Assembly (NCBI GenBank): GCA_035048495.1
Contig: JASUTR010000130.1
Span: 248,001 to 312,000 of the forward strand
Origin: Euptelea pleiosperma
Taxonomy: Eukaryota > Streptophyta > Magnoliopsida > Ranunculales > Eupteleaceae
Direction: 5' to 3'
Length of the DNA: 64,000 nucleotides
Of the stretch, positions 12,370 through 24,500 are shown one piece after another. Numbering within the stretch: the first letter of the stretch is position 1; every line of letters begins with the position of its first letter. The translations under genes were made by a program, and so were the position numbers. The notes below the pieces were generated by a model, which worked only from the letters and a program-made list of their open reading frames with translations, ran no database searches and was not told the DNA's origin.

Positions 12370-12577
12370 TATTGAACTTTAATGAAAATCAAAAGTTTCT
12401 TCAAATTTGAAAATCGTCGGATCGTCCTCTCCTCGGAGTATGTTCTTCTAATCGGAGTCCCCGTCAATTCTCCCTTCTTGCTCGAGTGCGATCGATGCCC
12501 GGATTAAGGTTTAATGGAGCTTTCTCTATGCTTCAACGGAGTTGGGTTTGTGAAAGCTTCTAAAGTTTTAGGGTTTT

Positions 12578-12586
12578 CATAAATAG
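12578..12586 (-). promoter_or_regulatory. Candidate TATA region of the 5' LTR
   Basis: The minus strand reads CTATTTATG, flanked on both sides by AAACCCTAAA-like telo-box words common in plant promoters. Position and composition suit a core promoter, but another AT-rich word (AAAATATAAG, about 90 bp upstream on the minus strand) is an alternative. Transcription start not determinable here. Confidence 0.3.
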
Positions 12587-13229
12587 GTTTAAGGAAGGTT
12601 TAGGGTTTCTATTTTGTTGAAATTCGTAACTATCAAAGGGATGACTTTTTCAACCCTTTAAAACTTATATTTTAGGCTAATTATGATTTAAAAATGGGCC
12701 CAAGGCCCATATGTATCAATTAGGCCTCACTTAAGATTATTTATAAGCCCAAAAAGTCTCTAAAACATAAAATAATATTTCAAAACATTAGGTACATAAT
12801 TATTAATATAATATAACCTATGTAGCTTAATAATAAAGTCACACCACATACATCTCTCAGTCAGGGCACACCCCAATTAGGGTTTGGGCACCTACCTCAC
12901 CAAATTGTCTAAAACTTAACCTACACTTAGAGTTAAGTTCCCTAACTTGGTGGACCTCTCCTAGGGTTTAACTAGAATATGACTAATGATTTAAACACAC
13001 ACAATGATCAACACAATGCAATAAATAAGCAAATATTCGAAATATTCTAAATACGATAAAAGTTAAAAATAAGCTATACGGCCTAAAATGACTCTAGTGT
13101 CCTAAACCAATTAGGTATAAGAGTTTATTAGAGTTTCAATTAATCATCTATAAGGTCAAGTAAACAAGTCAACCTTGGTCAAATCTCATAAAAGTCAAAA
13201 ATACCTTTGAAAAAGTTGAGGGTATTACA

Positions 13230-13234
13230 CAAAC
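13230..13234. repeat. Target site duplication (CAAAC), right copy
   Basis: Matches 1366-1370. The uninterrupted paralogue of this junction at 18531-18550 contains a single CAAAC, which confirms that the duplication was made by insertion. Confidence 0.95.
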
Positions 13235-16200
13235 TCTTCCGTTACTAATGTTTCAACAGATTTGAAGTGTGGGAACAAAATTAGGGACAGTCGAAACAAG
13301 TTAGCTCCATCCGTGCATCAACGTCTCAAATTGCACTCAGTTTATGTGTTACATTCCAAAGCCTATAACTTGTGACTTTTTCGTAATCAGACCTCATAAT
13401 TGGACTCAAACTCTTCCATTACAAATGTTTCAACAAATTTGAAGTGTTGGAACAAGATTTGGGATAGTCGAAACAAGTTAGCTCCATCCGTGCGTCAACG
13501 TCTCAAATTGGACTCAATTTGTGTGTTACATTCCGAAGCCCATAACTTGTGACTATTTCGCAACCAGACCTCATAATTGGACTCAAACTCTTCCGTTACT
13601 AATGTTTCAACAGATTTGAAGTGTTGGAACAAAATTTGGGACAGTCGAAACAAGTTAGCTCCATCCGTGCGTCAACGTCTCAAATTGGACTCAGTTTGTG
13701 TGTTACATTCCGAAGCCTATAACTTGTGACTTTTTCGCAACCAGACCTCATAATTGGACTCAAACTCTTCCATTACTAATGTTTCAACAGATTTGAAATG
13801 TGTTGGAAATTGATTTCGGACAGTCGAAACAAGTTAGCTCCATCCGTGCATCAACGTGTCAAATTGCACTCAGTTTGTGTGTTACATTCCGAAGCCTATA
13901 ACTTGTGACTTTTTCGCAATCAGACCTCATAATTGGACTCAAACTCTTCCATTACTAATGTTTCAACAGATTTGAAGTGTTGGAACAAAATTTGGGACAG
14001 TCGAAACAAGTTAGCTCCATCCGTGCGTCAACATATCAAATTGGACTCAGTTTGTGTGTTACATTCCAAAGCCTATAACTTGTGACTTTTTCGCAACCAG
14101 ACCTCTTAATTGGACTCAAACTCTTCCGTTACTAATGTTTCAACAGATTTGAAGTGTTAGAAAAAAATTTGGGTCGGTCGAAACAAGTTGGCTCCATCCG
14201 TGCGTCAACATCTCAAATTGGACTCAGTTTGTGTGTTACATTCCGAAGCCTATAACTTGTGACTTTTTCGCAACCGGACCTCATAATTAGACTCGAATTC
14301 TTCCATTACTATTGTTTAAACACATTTGAAGTGTTAGAACAAGATTCGGGACAGTCGAAACAAGTTTGCTCCATCCGTGCATCAACGTCTCAAATTGGAC
14401 TCAGTTTGTGTGTTACATTCCGAAGCCTATAACTTGTGACTTTTTCGCAACCAGACCTCATAATTGCACTCAAATTCTTCCGTTACTAATGTTTCAACAG
14501 ATTTGAAGTGTTGGAACAAAATTAGGGACTGTCGAAACAAGTTACCTCCATCCTTGCGTCAACGTCTCAAATTGGACTCGGTTTGTGTGTTACATTCCAA
14601 AGCCAATAACTTGTGACTGTTTCGCAACCAGACCTCGGAATTGGACTCAAACTCTTCCATTACTAATGTTTCAACAGATTTGAAGTGTTGGAACAAGATT
14701 TGGGACAGTCGAAACAAGTTAGCTCCATCCGTGCGTCGACATCTCAAATTGGACTCAGTTTGTGTGTTACATTCCGAACCTATAACTTGTGACTTTTTCG
14801 CAACCGGACCTCATAATTAGACTCGAATTCTTCCATTACTATTGTTTAAACACATTTGAAGTGTTGGAACAAGATTCGGGACAGTCGAAACAAGTTAGCT
14901 CCATCCGTGCGTCAACGTCTCAAATTGGACTCAGTTTGTGTGTTACATTCCGAAGCCTATAACTTGTGACTTTTTCGTAACTAGACCCTGTAATTGGACT
15001 GAAACTCTTCCATTACTAATGTTTCAACAGATTTGAAGTCTTGGAACAAGATTTGGGACAGTCGAAACAAGTTAGCTCCATCCGTGCGTCAAGGTCTCAA
15101 ATTGGACTCAGTTTGTGTGTTACAGTCCGAAGCCCATAACTTGTGACTATTTCGCAACCAGACCTCATAATTGGACTCAAACTCTTCCGTTACTAATGTG
15201 TCAACAGATTTGAAGTTTTGGAACAAAATTTGGGACAGTCGAAACAAGTTAGCTCCATCCGTGCGTCAACGTATCAAATTGGACTCAGTTTGTGTGTTAC
15301 ATTCCGAAGCCAATAACTTGTGTCTTTTTCGCAACTAGACCTTGTAATTGGACTCAAACTCTTCCATTCCTATTGTTTCAACAGATTTGAAGTGTTGGAA
15401 CAAGATTTGGGACAGTCGAAACAAGTTAGCTCCATCAGTTCGTCAACGTCTCAAATTGGACTTAGTTTGTGTGTTACATTCCGTAGCCTATAACTTGTGA
15501 CTTTTTCGCAACCAGACCTCATAATTGGACTCAAACTCTTCCGTTACTAATGTTTCAACAGATTTGAAGTGTTGGAACAAGATTCTGGACAGTCGAAACA
15601 AGTTAGCTCCATCCGTGCGTCAACGTCTCAAATTGGACTCAGTTTGTGTGTTACATTCCGAAGCCTATAACTTGTGACTTTTTCGTAACTAGACCCTGTA
15701 ATTGGACTCAAACTCTTCCATTACTATCGTTTCAATAGATTGGAAGTGTTAAAACAAGATTTCGGACAGTCGAATCAAGTTAGCTCCATCCGTGCGTCAA
15801 CGTCTCAAATTGGACTCAGTTTGTGTGTTACATTCCGAAGCCTATAACTTGTGACTTTTTCGCAACCAGGCCTCATAATTGGACTCAAACTCTTCCATTA
15901 CTAATGTTTCAACAGATTTGAAGTGTTGGAACAAGATTTGGGACAGTCGAAACAAGTTAGCTCCATCCGTGCGTCAACGTCTCAAATTGGACTCAGTTTG
16001 TGTGTTACATTCCGAAGCCTCTAACTTGTGACTTTTTCGCAATCAGACCTTATAATTTGACTCAAACTCTTCCATTACTAATGTTTCAACGGATTTGAAG
16101 TGTTGGAACAAAATTTGGGACAGTCGAAACAAGTTAGCTCCATCCGTGCGTCAACGTATCAAATTGGACTCAGTTTGTGTGTTACATTCCGAAGCCAATA

Positions 16201-18539
16201 ACTTGTGACTTTTTCGCAACTAGACCTTGTAATTGGACTCAAACTCTTCCATTACAAATGTTTCAACAAATTTGAAGTGTTGGAACAAGATTTGGGATAG
16301 TCGAAACAAGTTAGCTCCATCCGTGCGTCAACGTCTCAAATTGGACTCAATTTGTGTGTTACATTCCGAAGCCCATAACTTGTGACTATTTCGCAACCAG
16401 ACCTCATAATTGGACTCAAACTCTTCCGTTACTAATGTTTCAACAGATTTGAAGTGTTGGAACAAAATTTGGGACAGTCGAAACAAGTTAGCTCCATCCG
16501 TGCGTCAACGTCTCAAATTGGACTCAGTTTGTGTGTTACATTCCGAAGCCCATAACTTGTGACTATTTCGCAACCAGACCTCATAATTGGACTCAAACTC
16601 TTCCGTTACTAATGTGTCAACAGATTTGAAGTTTTGGAACAAAATTTGGGACAGTCGAAACAAGTTAGCTCCATCCGTGCGTCAACGTATCAAATTGGAC
16701 TCAGTTTGTGTGTTACATTCCGAAGCCAATAACTTGTGTCTTTTTCGCAACTAGACCTTGTAATTGGACTCAAACTCTTCTATTACTATTGTTTCAACAG
16801 ATTTGAAGTGTTGGAACAAGATTTGGGACAGTCGAAACAAGTTAGCTCCATCCGTTCGTCAACGTCTCAAATTGGACTTAGTTTGTGTGTTACATTCCGT
16901 AGCATATAACTTGTGACTTTTTCGCAACCAGACCTCATAATTGGACTCAAACTCTTCCGTTACTAATGTTTCAACAGAGTTGAAGTGTTGGGACAAGATT
17001 TGGGACAGTCGAAACAAGTTAGCTCCATCCGTGCGTCAACGTCTCAAATTGGACTCAGTTTGTGTGTTACATTCCGAAGCCTATAACTTGTGACTTTTTC
17101 GCAATCAGACCTCATAATTGGACTCAAACTCTTCCATTACTAATGTTTCAACAGATTTGAAGTGTTGGAACAAAATTTGGGACAGTCGAAACAAGTTAGC
17201 TCCATCCGTGCGTCAACGTATCAAATTGGACTCAGTTTGTGTGTTACATTCCGAAGCCAATAACTTGTGACTTTTTCGCAACTAGACCTTGTAATTGGAC
17301 TCAAACTCTTCCATTACAAATGTTTCAACAAATTTGAAGTGTTGGAACAAGATTTGGGATAGTCGAAACAAGTTAGCTCCATCCGTGCGTCAACGTCTCA
17401 AATTGGACTCAATTTGTGTGTTACATTCCGAAGCCCATAAGTTGTGACTATTTCGCAACCAGGCCTCATAATTGGACTCAAACTCTTCCATTACTAATGT
17501 TTCAACAGATTTGAAGTGTTGGGACAAGATTTGGGACAGTCGAAACAAGTTAGCTCCATCCGTGCGTCAACGTCTCAAATTGGGCTCAGTTTGTGTGTTA
17601 CATTCCAAAGCCTATAACTTGTGACTTTTTCGTAACCAGACCTCTTAATTGGAGTCAAACTCTTCCGTTACTAATATTTCAACAGATTTGAAGTGTTGGA
17701 ACAAAATTTGGGACAGTCGAAACAAGTTAGCTCCATCCGTGCGTCAATGTCTCAAATTGGACTCAGTTTGTGTGTAACATTCCGAAGCCCATAACTTGTG
17801 ACTATTTCGCAACCAGACCTCATAATTGGACTCAAACTCTTCCGTTACAAATGTGTCAACAGATTTGAAGTGTTGGCACAAAATTTGGGACAGTCGAAAC
17901 AAGTTAGCTCCATCCGTGCGTCAACATATCAAATTGGACTCAGTTTATGTGTTACATTCCAAAGCCTATAACTTGTGACTTTTTCGCAACCAGACCTCTT
18001 AATTGGACTCAAACTCTTCCGTTACTAATGTTTCAACAGATTTGAAGTGTTAGAAAAAAATTTGGGTCGGTCGAAACAAGTTAGCTCCATCCGTGCGTCA
18101 ACATCTCAAATTGGACTCAGTTTGTGTGTTACATTCCGAAGCCTATAACTTGTGACTTTTTCGCAACCGGACCTCATAATTAGACTCGAATTCTTCCATT
18201 ACTATTGTTTAAACACATTTGAAGTGTTAGAACAAGATTCGGACAGTCGAAAAAAGTTAGCTCCATCCGTGCGTCAACGTCTCAAATTGGACTCAGTTTG
18301 TGTGTTACATTCCGAAGCCCATAACTTGTGACTGTTTCGCAACCAGGCCTCATAATTGGACTCAAACTCTTCCATTACTAATGTTTCAACAGATTTGAAG
18401 TGTTGGAACAAGATTTGGGACAGTCGAAACAAGTTAGCTCCATCCGTGCGTCAACGTCTCAAATTGGACTCAGTTTGTGTGTTACATTCCGAAGCCAATA
18501 ACTTGTGACTTTTTCGCACCCAGACCTCATAATTGTACT

Positions 18540-18544
18540 CAAAC
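18540..18544. other. Empty paralogue of the Tekay-type insertion site
   Basis: An intact single CAAAC in the context AATTGTACT-CAAAC-TCTTCCGTTAC, preceded by the rare CGCACCCAGACC and followed by the rare GTGGGAACAAAATTAGGG. Both flanks match those of the retrotransposon (left offset 17174, right offset 5310). It is the pre-insertion state of the same satellite segment. Confidence 0.9.
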
Positions 18545-21500
18545 TCTTCCGTTACTAATGTTTCAACAGATTTGAAGTGTGGGAACAAAATTAGGGACAG
18601 TCGAAACAAGTTAGCTCCATCCGTGCATCAACGTCTCAAATTGCACTCAGTTTATGTGTTACATTCCAAAGCCTATAACTTGTGACTTTTTCGTAATCAG
18701 ACCTCATAATTGGACTCAAACTCTTCCATTACAAATGTTTCAACAAATTTGAAGTGTTGGAACAAGATTTGGGATAGTCGAAACAAGTTAGCTCCATCCG
18801 TGCGTCAACGTCTCAAATTGGACTCAATTTGTGTGTTACATTCCGAAGCCCATAACTTGTGACTATTTCGCAACCAGACCTCATAATTGGACTCAAACTC
18901 TTCCGTTACTAATGTTTCAATAGATTGGAAGTGTTAAAACAAGATTTCGGACAGTCGAAACAAGTTAGCTCCATCCGTGCGTCAACGTCTCAAATTGGAC
19001 TCAGTTTGTGTGTTACATTCCGAAGCCTATAACTTGTGACTTTTTCGCAACCAGGCCTCATAATTGGACTCAAACTCTTCCATTACTAATGTTTCAACAG
19101 ATTTGAAGTGTTGGAACAAGATTTGGGACAGTCGAAACAAGTTAGCTCCATCCGTGCGTCAACGTCTCAAATTGGACTCAGTTTGTGTGTTACATTCCGA
19201 AGCCTCTAACTTGTGACTTTTTCGCAATCAGACCTTATAATTTGACTCAAACTCTTCCATTACTAATGTTTCAACGGATTTGAAGTGTTGGAACAAAATT
19301 TGGGACAGTCGAAACAAGTTAGCTCCATCCGTGCGTCAACGTATCAAATTGGACTCAGTTTGTGTGTTACATTCCGAAGCCAATAACTTGTGACTTTTTC
19401 GCAACTAGACCTTGTAATTGGACTCAAACTCTTCCATTACAAATGTTTCAACAAATTTGAAGTGTTGGAACAAGATTTGGGATAGTCGAAACAAGTTAGC
19501 TCCATCCGTGCGTCAACGTCTCAAATTGGACTCAATTTGTGTGTTACATTCCGAAGCCCATAACTTGTGACTATTTCGCAACCAGACCTCATAATTGGAC
19601 TCAAACTCTTCCGTTACTAATGTTTCAACAGATTTGAAGTGTTGGAACAAAATTTGGGACAGTCGAAACAAGTTAGCTCCATCCGTGCGTCAACGTCTCA
19701 AATTGGACTCAGTTTGTGTGTTACATTCCGAAGCCCATAACTTGTGACTGTTTCGCAACCAGACCTCGTAATTGGACTCAAACTCTTCCATTACAAATGT
19801 TTCAACAGATTTTAAGTGTTGGAACAAGATTTGGGACAGTCGAAACAAGTTAGCTCCATCCGTGCGTCAACGTCTCAAATTGTACTCAGTTTGTGTGTTA
19901 CAGTCCGAAGCCCATAACTTGTGACTATTTCGCAACCAGACCTCATAATTGGACTCAAACTCTTCCGTTACAAATGTGTCAACAGATTTGAAGTGTTGGA
20001 ACAAAATTTGGGACAGTCGAAACAAGTTAGCTCCATCCGTGCGTCAACATCTCAAATTGGACTCAGTTTGTGTGTTACATTCCGAAGCCTATAACTTGTG
20101 ACTTTTTCGCAACCGGACCTCATAATTAGACTCGAATTCTTCCATTACTATTGTTTAAACACATTTGAAGTGTTAGAACAAGATTCGGGACAGTCGAAAC
20201 AAGTTTGCTCTATCCGTGCATCAACGTCTCAAATTGGACTCAGTTTGTGTGTTACATTCCGAAGCCTATAACTTGTGACTTTTTCGCAACCGGACCTCAT
20301 AATTAGACTCGAATTCTTCCATTACTATTGTTTAAACACATTTGAAGTGTTAGAACAAGATTCGGACAGTCGAAACAAGTTAGCTCCATCCGTGCGTCAA
20401 CGTCTCAAATTGGACTCAATTTGTGTGTTACATTCCGAAGCCCATAACTTGTGACTATTTCGCAACCAGACCTCATAATTGGACTCAAACTCTTCCGTTA
20501 CTAATGTTTCAACAGATTTGAAGTGTTGGAACAAAATTTGGGACAGTCGAAACAAGTTAGCTCCATCCGTGCGTCAACGTCTCAAATTGGACTCAATTTG
20601 TGTGTTACATTCCGAAGCCCATAACTTGTGACTATTTCGCAACCAGACCTCATAATTGGACTCAAACTCTTCCGTTACTAATGTTTCAACAGATTTGAAG
20701 TGTTGGAACAAAATTAGGGACTGTCGAAACAAGTTACCTCCATCCTTGCGTCAACGTCTCAAATTGGACTCGGTTTGTGTGTTACATTCCGAAGCCAATA
20801 ACTTGTGACTGTTTCGCAACCAGACCTCGGAATTGGACTCAAACTCTTCCATTACTAATGTTTCAACAGATTTGAAGTGTTGGAACAAGATTTGGGACAG
20901 TCGAAACAAGTTAGCTCCATCCGTGCGTCAACATCTCAAATTGGACTCTGTTTGTGTGTTACATTCCGAACCTATAACTTGTGACTTTTTCGCAACCGGA
21001 CCTCATAATTAGACTCGAATTCTTCCATTACTATTGTTGAAACACATTTGAAGTGTTGGAACAAGATTCGGGACAGTCGAAAGAAGTTAGCTCCATCCGT
21101 GCGTCAACGTCTCAAGTTGGACTCAGTTTGTATGTTACATTCCGAAGCCTATAACTTGTGACTGTTTCCCAACCATACCTCGCAATTGGACTCAAACTCT
21201 TCCATTACTATTGTTTCAATAGATTGGAAGTGTTGGAAAAAGATTTTGGACAGTCGAAACAGGTTAGCTCCATCCGTGCGTCAATGTCTCAAATTGGACT
21301 CAGTTTGTGTGTTACATTCCGAAGCCAATAACTTGTGACTGTTTCGCAACCAGACCTCGTAATTGGACTCAAACTCTTCCATTACTAATGATTCAATAGA
21401 TTTGAAGTGTTGGAACAAGATTTGGGGCAGTCGAAACAAGTTAGCTCCATCCGTGCGTCAACGTCTCAAATTGGACTCAGTTTGTGTGTTACATTCCGTA

Positions 21501-24500
21501 GCCTATAACTTGTGACTTTTTCGCAACCAGACCTTATAATTGGACTCAAACTCTTCCGTTACTAATGTTTCAACAGATTTGAAGTGTTGGAACAAGATTC
21601 GGGACAGTCGAAACAAGTTAGCTCCATCCGTGCGTCAACGTCTCAAATTGGACTCAGTTTGTGTGTTACATTCCGAAGCCAATAACTTGTGTCTTTTTCG
21701 CAACTAGACCTTGTAATTGGACTCAAACTCTTCTATTACTATTGTTTCAACAGATTTGAAGTGTTGGAACAAGATTTGGGACAGTCGAAACAAGTTAGCT
21801 CCATCCGTTCGTCAATGTCTCAAATTGGACTTAGTTTGTGTGTTACATTCCGTAGCATATAACTTGTGACTTTTTCGCAACCAGACCTCATAATTGGACT
21901 CAAACTCTTCCGTTACAAATGTTTCAACAGATTTGAAGTGTTGGAACAAGATTTGGGACAGTCGAAACAAGTTAGCTCCATCCGTGCGTCAACGTCTCAA
22001 ATTGTACTCAGTTTGTGTGTTACAGTCCGAAGCCCATAACTTGTGACTATTTCGCAACCAGACCTCATAATTGGACTCAAACTCTTCCGTTACAAATGTG
22101 TCAACAGATTTGAAGTGTTGGAACAAAATTTGGGACAGTCGAAACAAGTTAGCTCCATCCGTGCGTCAACATATCAAATTGGACTCAGTTTGTGTGTTAC
22201 ATTCCAAAGCCTATAACTTGTGACTTTTTCGCAACCAGACCTCTTAATTGGAGTCAAACTCTTCCGTTACTAATGTTTCAACAGATTTGAAGTGTTAGAA
22301 AAAAATTTGGGTCGGTCGAAACAAGTTGGCTCCATCCGTGCGTCAACATCTCAAATTGGACTCAGTTTGTGTGTTACATTCCGAAGCCTATAACTTGTGA
22401 CTTTTTCGCAACCGGACCTCATAATTAGACTCGAATTCTTCCATTACTATTGTTTAAACACATTTGAAGTGTTAGAACAAGATTCGGGACAGTCGAAACA
22501 AGTTTGCTCTATCCGTGCATCAACGTCTCAAATTGGACTCAGTTTGTGTGTTACATTCCGAAGCCTATAACTTGTGACTTTTTCGCAACCGGACCTCATA
22601 ATTAGACTCGAATTCTTCCATTACTATTGTTTAAACACATTTGAAGTGTTAGAACAAGATTCGGACAGTCGATACAAGTTAGCTCCATTCGTGCGTCAAC
22701 GTCTCAAATTGGACTCAATTTGTGTGTTACATTCCGAAGCCCATAACTTGTGACTATTTCGCAACCAGACCTCATAATTGGACTCAAACTCTTCCGTTAC
22801 TAATGTTTCAACAGATTTGAAGTGTTGGAACAAAATTAGGGACTGTCGAAACAAGTTACCTCCATCCTTGCGTCAACGTCTCAAATTGGACTCGGTTTGT
22901 GTGTTACATTCCGAAGCCAATAACTTGTGACTGTTTCGCAACCAGACCTCGGAATTGGACTCAAACTCTTCCATTACTAATGTTTCAACAGATTTGAAGT
23001 GTTGGAACAAGATTTGGGACAGTCGACACAAGTTAGCTCCATCCGTGCGTCAACATCTCAAATTGGACTCAGTTTGTGTGTTACATTCCGAACCTATAAC
23101 TTGTGACTTTTTCGCAACCGGACCTCATAATTAGACTCGAATTCTTCCATTACTATTGTTGAAACACATTTGAAGTGTTGGAACAAGATTCGGGACAGTC
23201 GAAAGAAGTTAGCTCCATCCGTGCGTCAACGTCTCAAGTTGGACTCAGTTTGTATGTTACATTCCGAAGCCTATAACTTGTGATTGTTTCCCAACCATAC
23301 CTCGCAATTGGACTCAAACTCTTCCATTACTATTGTTTCAATAGATTGGAAGTGTTGGAAAAAGATTTTGGACAGTCGAAACAGGTTAGCTCCATCCGTG
23401 CGTCAATGTCTCAAATTGGACTCAGTTTGTGTGTTACATTCCGAAGCCAATAACTTGTGACTGTTTCGCAACCAGACCTCGTAATTGGACTCAAACTCTT
23501 CCATTACTAATGATTCAATAGATTTGAAGTGTTGGAATAAGATTTGGGGCAGTCGAAACAAGTTAGCTCCATCCGTGCGTCAACGTCTCAAATTGGACTC
23601 AGTTTGTGTGTTACATTCCGTAGCCTATAACTTGTGACTTTTTCGCAACCAGACCTTATAATTGGACTCAAACTCTTCCGTTACTAATGTTTCAACAGAT
23701 TTGAAGTGTTCGAACAAGATTCGGGACAGTCGAAACAAGTTAGCTCCATCCGTGCGTCAACGTCTCAAATTGGACTCAGTTTGTGTGTTACATTCCGAAG
23801 CCTATATCTTGTGACTTTTTCGTAACTAGACCCTGTAATTGGACTGAAACTCTTCCATTACTAATGTTTCAACAGATTTGAAGTGTTGGAACAAGATTTG
23901 GGACAGTCGAAACAAGTTAGCTCCATCCGTGCGTCAAGGTCTCAAATTGGACTCAGTTTGTGTGTTACAGTCCGAAGCCCATAACTTGTGACTATTTCGC
24001 AACCAGACCTCATAATTGGACTCAAACTCTTCCGTTACTAATGTGTCAACAGATTTGAAGTTTTGGAACAAAATTTGGGACAGTCGAAACAAGTTAGCTC
24101 CATCCGTGCGTCAACGTATCAAATTGGACTCAGTTTGTGTGTTACATTCCGAAGCCAATAACTTGTGTCTTTTTCGCAACTAGACCTTGTAATTGGACTC
24201 AAACTCTTCTATTACTATTGTTTCAACAGATTTGAAGTGTTGGAACAAGATTTGGGACAGTCGAAACAAGTTAGCTCCATCCGTTCGTCAACGTCTCAAA
24301 TTGGACTTAGTTTGTGTGTTACATTCCGTAGCATATAACTTGTGACTTTTCGCAACCAGACCTCATAATTGGACTCAAACTCTTCCGTTACTAATGTTTC
24401 AACAGAGTTGAAGTGTTGGAACAAGATTCTGGACAGTCGAAACAAGTTAGCTCCATCCGTGCGTCAACGTCTCAAATTGGACTCAGTTTGTGTGTTACAT

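Larger units (their letters stand above)
1371..13229 (-). mobile_element. Complete Ty3/gypsy chromovirus (Tekay/Del type) LTR retrotransposon
   Basis: An 11,859-bp element inserted in the satellite and transcribed from the minus strand. Order along its own strand: 5' LTR (13229-9743), initiator-Met primer binding site, leader, a single gag-pol ORF (gag, protease, reverse transcriptase, RNase H, integrase, chromodomain), polypurine tract, 3' LTR (4858-1371). Ends are TGT...ACA and the target duplication is CAAAC. Integrase downstream of RNase H defines Ty3/gypsy order; the C-terminal chromodomain and long LTRs point to the Tekay/Del clade rather than CRM, Reina or Galadriel. The clade call rests on recognised sequence style, not on a tree. 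The LTRs are almost identical, the ORF is open and every cis element is visible, so the copy looks young and potentially autonomous. The insertion interrupts a satellite monomer about 126 bp after its GACAG landmark. Confidence 0.95.
9743..13229 (-). repeat. 5' LTR of the Tekay-type element
   Basis: A 3487-bp direct repeat of 1371-4858 at an offset of 8372 bp (8371 after the T-run difference). It lies next to the primer binding site, so it is the LTR that would supply the promoter. It carries the same 31-32 bp minisatellite, AT microsatellite and 191-bp tandem array as its partner. Near-identity of the two LTRs is the main evidence for recent insertion. Confidence 0.96.

Noticed and set aside
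14559..14747. 62-codon open frame in the satellite (minus), and a similar 63-codon frame at 44684-44875 (plus)
   Set aside because: Both lie wholly in 177-bp satellite. The monomer length is a multiple of three, so a single variant base can open a frame for about one unit. No domain, no start context and no conservation as protein.
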